Assembly: GCA_025963725.1 (NCBI GenBank)
Contig: JAOQAE010000002.1
Coordinates: 819,221-883,220, forward strand
DNA: 64,000 nucleotides
From: Bacteroidota bacterium
Lineage (GTDB): Bacteria; Bacteroidota; Bacteroidia; 2-12-FULL-35-15
Direction of reading: 5' to 3'
A program made the translations under genes and the position numbers. The notes under the pieces are model-generated. The model did not search any database. It was not told the origin of the DNA and worked only from the letters and a program-made list of their open reading frames with translations. Positions 61,987 to 64,000 of this stretch are shown here, one piece after another (positions within the stretch are counted from its first letter, which is position 1; each line of letters starts with the position of its first letter).

Positions 61987-64000
61987 CTAAAATGCCGCTC
62001 CTGCAAGAAGCTTCAGCGCCCGTTCGAGCGGAATCTGTTTTTTCCCGAGCCGGTAATGCAGCGCCAAAAAGAGCTCCGACGATTGCAGCACCGTTTTTCC
62101 GGCCTTGAACTCCACGAGCGAAGGATCGCCTTCATCCGCCCCCCAGCTGAGCTCAAACACGATCTTGTTTTTAACAAGCTCTTTATACAGCCTTGCCGCA
62201 TCGGGGTTGGTGAGGTAAAAGCTGTTCCTGTCCTTCGCCGGATTCTGGAGGTAACTGTTCAGTCCTTCCAGCGTGGTGTACCTGTAGCGCGTAGGGCTGA
62301 TCTTATGCGGGGTAACCACCCGCCGCCCCTTGGCAATGCTAAAAACAATGTATTTATCTGTCCTGTGCTGCCAGCTTGTACCAAGCGTATGGAGTTCTTC
62401 GCCGGTCATGATCTCCCATTTCTTCACATCATACAGCCATGCTTCCGTACTGCCCGCCCTGCATACCAGGATATTTTCAGCGATATATGCTTTTGAGTGA
62501 ATGTTTGCCACATAGGGAATGTAAAAGAACTGCTTCTCCTGCATGAACCTGATCCGTTCTTCCTGGTGCTCTTTCGGGATCACGCTGATCGTAACCCACT
62601 TCTTCCAAAGCCCCCGATTGTGCTCATAGTCGGCGTGATCCATGTCGATGGTCCGCTCATGGTGCTCTTCCGGGCTCTTATTGATGAGCTCATTCAAAAA
62701 CTCATTCACCAGTGTTGTTTTGCCCGGCAGAAAAGGCATAGCCCCGATATTCACCTCGCTGATGCTTTTGTAATAAGCGTTGTTTGTAAATGTTTCCTCA
62801 CCTAAAGGATACGGGTACAGGATGATCCCGCCCAGGTTCTTCACGGCGCTCCTGTAAGTGGAGCCCGAAGGCTCTGTATGCAGGATGGCATCGCGGTACC
62901 TGTGAAGCTGCCCGATGGCATCCTGCGGCACATTAAAACTATCGCCGCCCGGTTTCATGCCTGTGCTCTCCCCGAACCTGTACTTTGCATCGAACAAATA
63001 CCAGAATGGCTTTTCAAAGCCCTTTTTATTGAACTCTATTGAATAGTCAGGCCGCTGATCGTATGTGAATATTTTAATTCCGTCGGACCTGAATTCCCTG
63101 TTGAAGTAAATGGTGGTTGTTTCATCGCTATCCGCTTTTTTAAACCTTACTTTGGAGGCTTGACCTTTCTTTAGCACAACCTTAAATTTTCCCGGGCGTA
63201 TTTTGATCAAGTCTTGGAAATCCACGGCATTTCCGTTCTGTTCCTTCAGCAGCTTTACAAGCACGAGGAAACACCAGTACTCGTACAGCGTGGATATATT
63301 CTTCTGCCCGATCTTAAAAATATCGTTGTTGGTGATTTCCAGCCCGCGCGTGAGCATGAGGTACACATACATGAAATCGCGGTAGCCCGCGCCGCGTGTA
63401 AGTGAAGCTGAAAAGTGCGAGCGCTTTTCAAACTCGCCTGCCTCGTTGAAAGGATCCTGGTGAAGCATGCCCTGCAGCTGGCTTTGGTACTTTTTCATTT
63501 TGCGCAGCAGGTCGGAGAAATCTTTATTCCCGGAGTTGTTGCTTACATGCTCATAATAATTGCCCAGCTGTGCCGCTATATTCTTTACCGCCCATGCCAC
63601 AAAGCGGTTCTCATAGGTATTGTACGTAACATGTTTTTTCCCCGAAAGCGCGTGCGTAAAATAGCGGCCGCCTATCTTTATTCCATTCCCGCCCTTGTTG
63701 GAATAAGCTCCGTTCTTCATCAGCCAGTCGGTGTTGCGCTTCGAAGCCAGCCTGATCTTTTCCACCGGCAATACTTTTTCCTGGCTCCTGATCTCGTGCA
63801 CCGGCTGCCGCCTGATCACGCCAAGGTGAACGATCATCTGTTCGAACAGTGCCTCAAGAATGCTCCACCACTCATGCTGTGTAGTGTGGCCGGAAAGCTT
63901 CGCCCGGCTTTTCCTGTAAGTATCTTTTAACGAGTCGAGCGCAAGGTTCTGGATAATGGATGAAATATCCTCCATCATTGCCCTGTAATCCGAACGGTAA
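61987..64000 (-). CDS. DUF2357/PDDEXK_7 protein, McrC-like (5' end outside window)
   Basis: The frame is open through the right edge (the residues before MMEDISSI read YRSDYRA), so at least part of the N-terminus is missing; over 660 residues are visible. The C-terminal half has the PD-(D/E)XK core: DYSIEFNKKG followed by YLFDAKYRF, and a later YRDAILH. The upstream helical part fits DUF2357. Proteins of this type pair with an McrB-like AAA+ GTPase as the nuclease of McrBC-related restriction; that partner would lie beyond the window. The role as a modification-dependent nuclease is inferred from the family. Confidence 0.75.
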   Translation of the reverse strand, partial: YRSDYRAMMEDISSIIQNLALDSLKDTYRKSRAKLSGHTTQHEWWSILEALFEQMIVHLGVIRRQPVHEIRSQEKVLPVEKIRLASKRNTDWLMKNGAYSNKGGNGIKIGGRYFTHALSGKKHVTYNTYENRFVAWAVKNIAAQLGNYYEHVSNNSGNKDFSDLLRKMKKYQSQLQGMLHQDPFNEAGEFEKRSHFSASLTRGAGYRDFMYVYLMLTRGLEITNNDIFKIGQKNISTLYEYWCFLVLVKLLKEQNGNAVDFQDLIKIRPGKFKVVLKKGQASKVRFKKADSDETTTIYFNREFRSDGIKIFTYDQRPDYSIEFNKKGFEKPFWYLFDAKYRFGESTGMKPGGDSFNVPQDAIGQLHRYRDAILHTEPSGSTYRSAVKNLGGIILYPYPLGEETFTNNAYYKSISEVNIGAMPFLPGKTTLVNEFLNELINKSPEEHHERTIDMDHADYEHNRGLWKKWVTISVIPKEHQEERIRFMQEKQFFYIPYVANIHSKAYIAENILVCRAGSTEAWLYDVKKWEIMTGEELHTLGTSWQHRTDKYIVFSIAKGRRVVTPHKISPTRYRYTTLEGLNSYLQNPAKDRNSFYLTNPDAARLYKELVKNKIVFELSWGADEGDPSLVEFKAGKTVLQSSELFLALHYRLGKKQIPLERALKLLAGAAF

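Noticed and set aside
63415-63930. 171-codon plus-strand frame opposite the DUF2357 gene
   Set aside because: Antisense shadow of a clear coding frame, with no family-like features.
1-64000. CRISPR arrays, tRNA or rRNA genes, insertion sequences
   Set aside because: Reading both strands gave no regularly spaced repeats, no cloverleaf candidates, no rRNA-like stretches and no transposase frames.

Overview
The window reads as a chromosomal segment of a free-living Bacteroidota bacterium, probably close to Chitinophagales/Sphingobacteriales. The lineage call rests on two secreted proteins with type IX secretion (Por) C-terminal sorting domains, a TPR-transmembrane-SpoIIE phosphatase typical of the phylum, a GxxExxY protein, few Shine-Dalgarno sequences, and TAnnTTTG-like promoter boxes. 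No rRNA, tRNA, CRISPR array, transposase or integrase was recognised.

Layout. 1-9.0 kb is mostly core chromosome: a truncated VWA-type membrane protein, a GxxExxY gene framed by an inverted repeat, fabG, an outer-membrane barrel protein, sucD, a TPR/SpoIIE phosphatase and mnmE. Directly after mnmE, whose 3' end is a known genomic-island insertion site in other bacteria, comes an 800 bp AT-rich gap. It is followed by a complete BREX type 3 operon (9.8-22.9 kb): XRE regulator, BrxF-like, BrxC, PglXI, a 107-residue ADP-ribosyltransferase-like protein, BrxHII, PglZ and BrxA. A membrane patatin-like protein (23-25.3 kb) lies on the other strand.

25.6-28.5 kb holds a small lipoprotein, two VOC proteins, an SRPBCC protein and a GlxA-type AraC regulator. 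From 39.8 kb down to 28.5 kb on the minus strand runs one tightly packed unit built on a type I restriction-modification system. It reads hsdR, KAP P-loop NTPase, hsdS, DUF6615 PD-(D/E)XK-like protein, hsdM, T5orf172 GIY-YIG protein, PLD/zinc-ribbon protein, PhnA-like protein and outer-membrane protein. hsdS carries a C7 tract, and the DUF6615 gene carries two A8 tracts.

40-48.5 kb contains the two T9SS cargo proteins, a DUF4268 protein, a membrane protein, a LysM-GH25 muramidase and a zinc-finger protein. 48.8-53.8 kb is the least explained part: a plus-strand series of nine small cytoplasmic genes. Four are full, shortened or minimal DUF2589 relatives, one is a zinc ribbon, two are orphans, and the last two look CheD-like, keeping a Cys and a His in the positions of the CheD/CNF deamidase fold. 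Strong hairpin terminators after the first and seventh genes split the cluster into three units. Cell-wall enzymes flank it (GH25 on one side, a DUF5675 protein on the other). I regard this cluster and the accessory-rich type I RM operon as the best candidates for undescribed systems.

54.3-64 kb holds a secreted adenosine deaminase, a pentapeptide-repeat membrane protein with a truncated sensor-like partner, a 934-residue orphan with no export signal, a small membrane protein, and a DUF2357/PDDEXK_7 (McrC-like) protein cut by the right edge. Three separate anti-phage loci in 64 kb make this a defence-rich region. All functional assignments come from reading motifs by eye; no database search was run.
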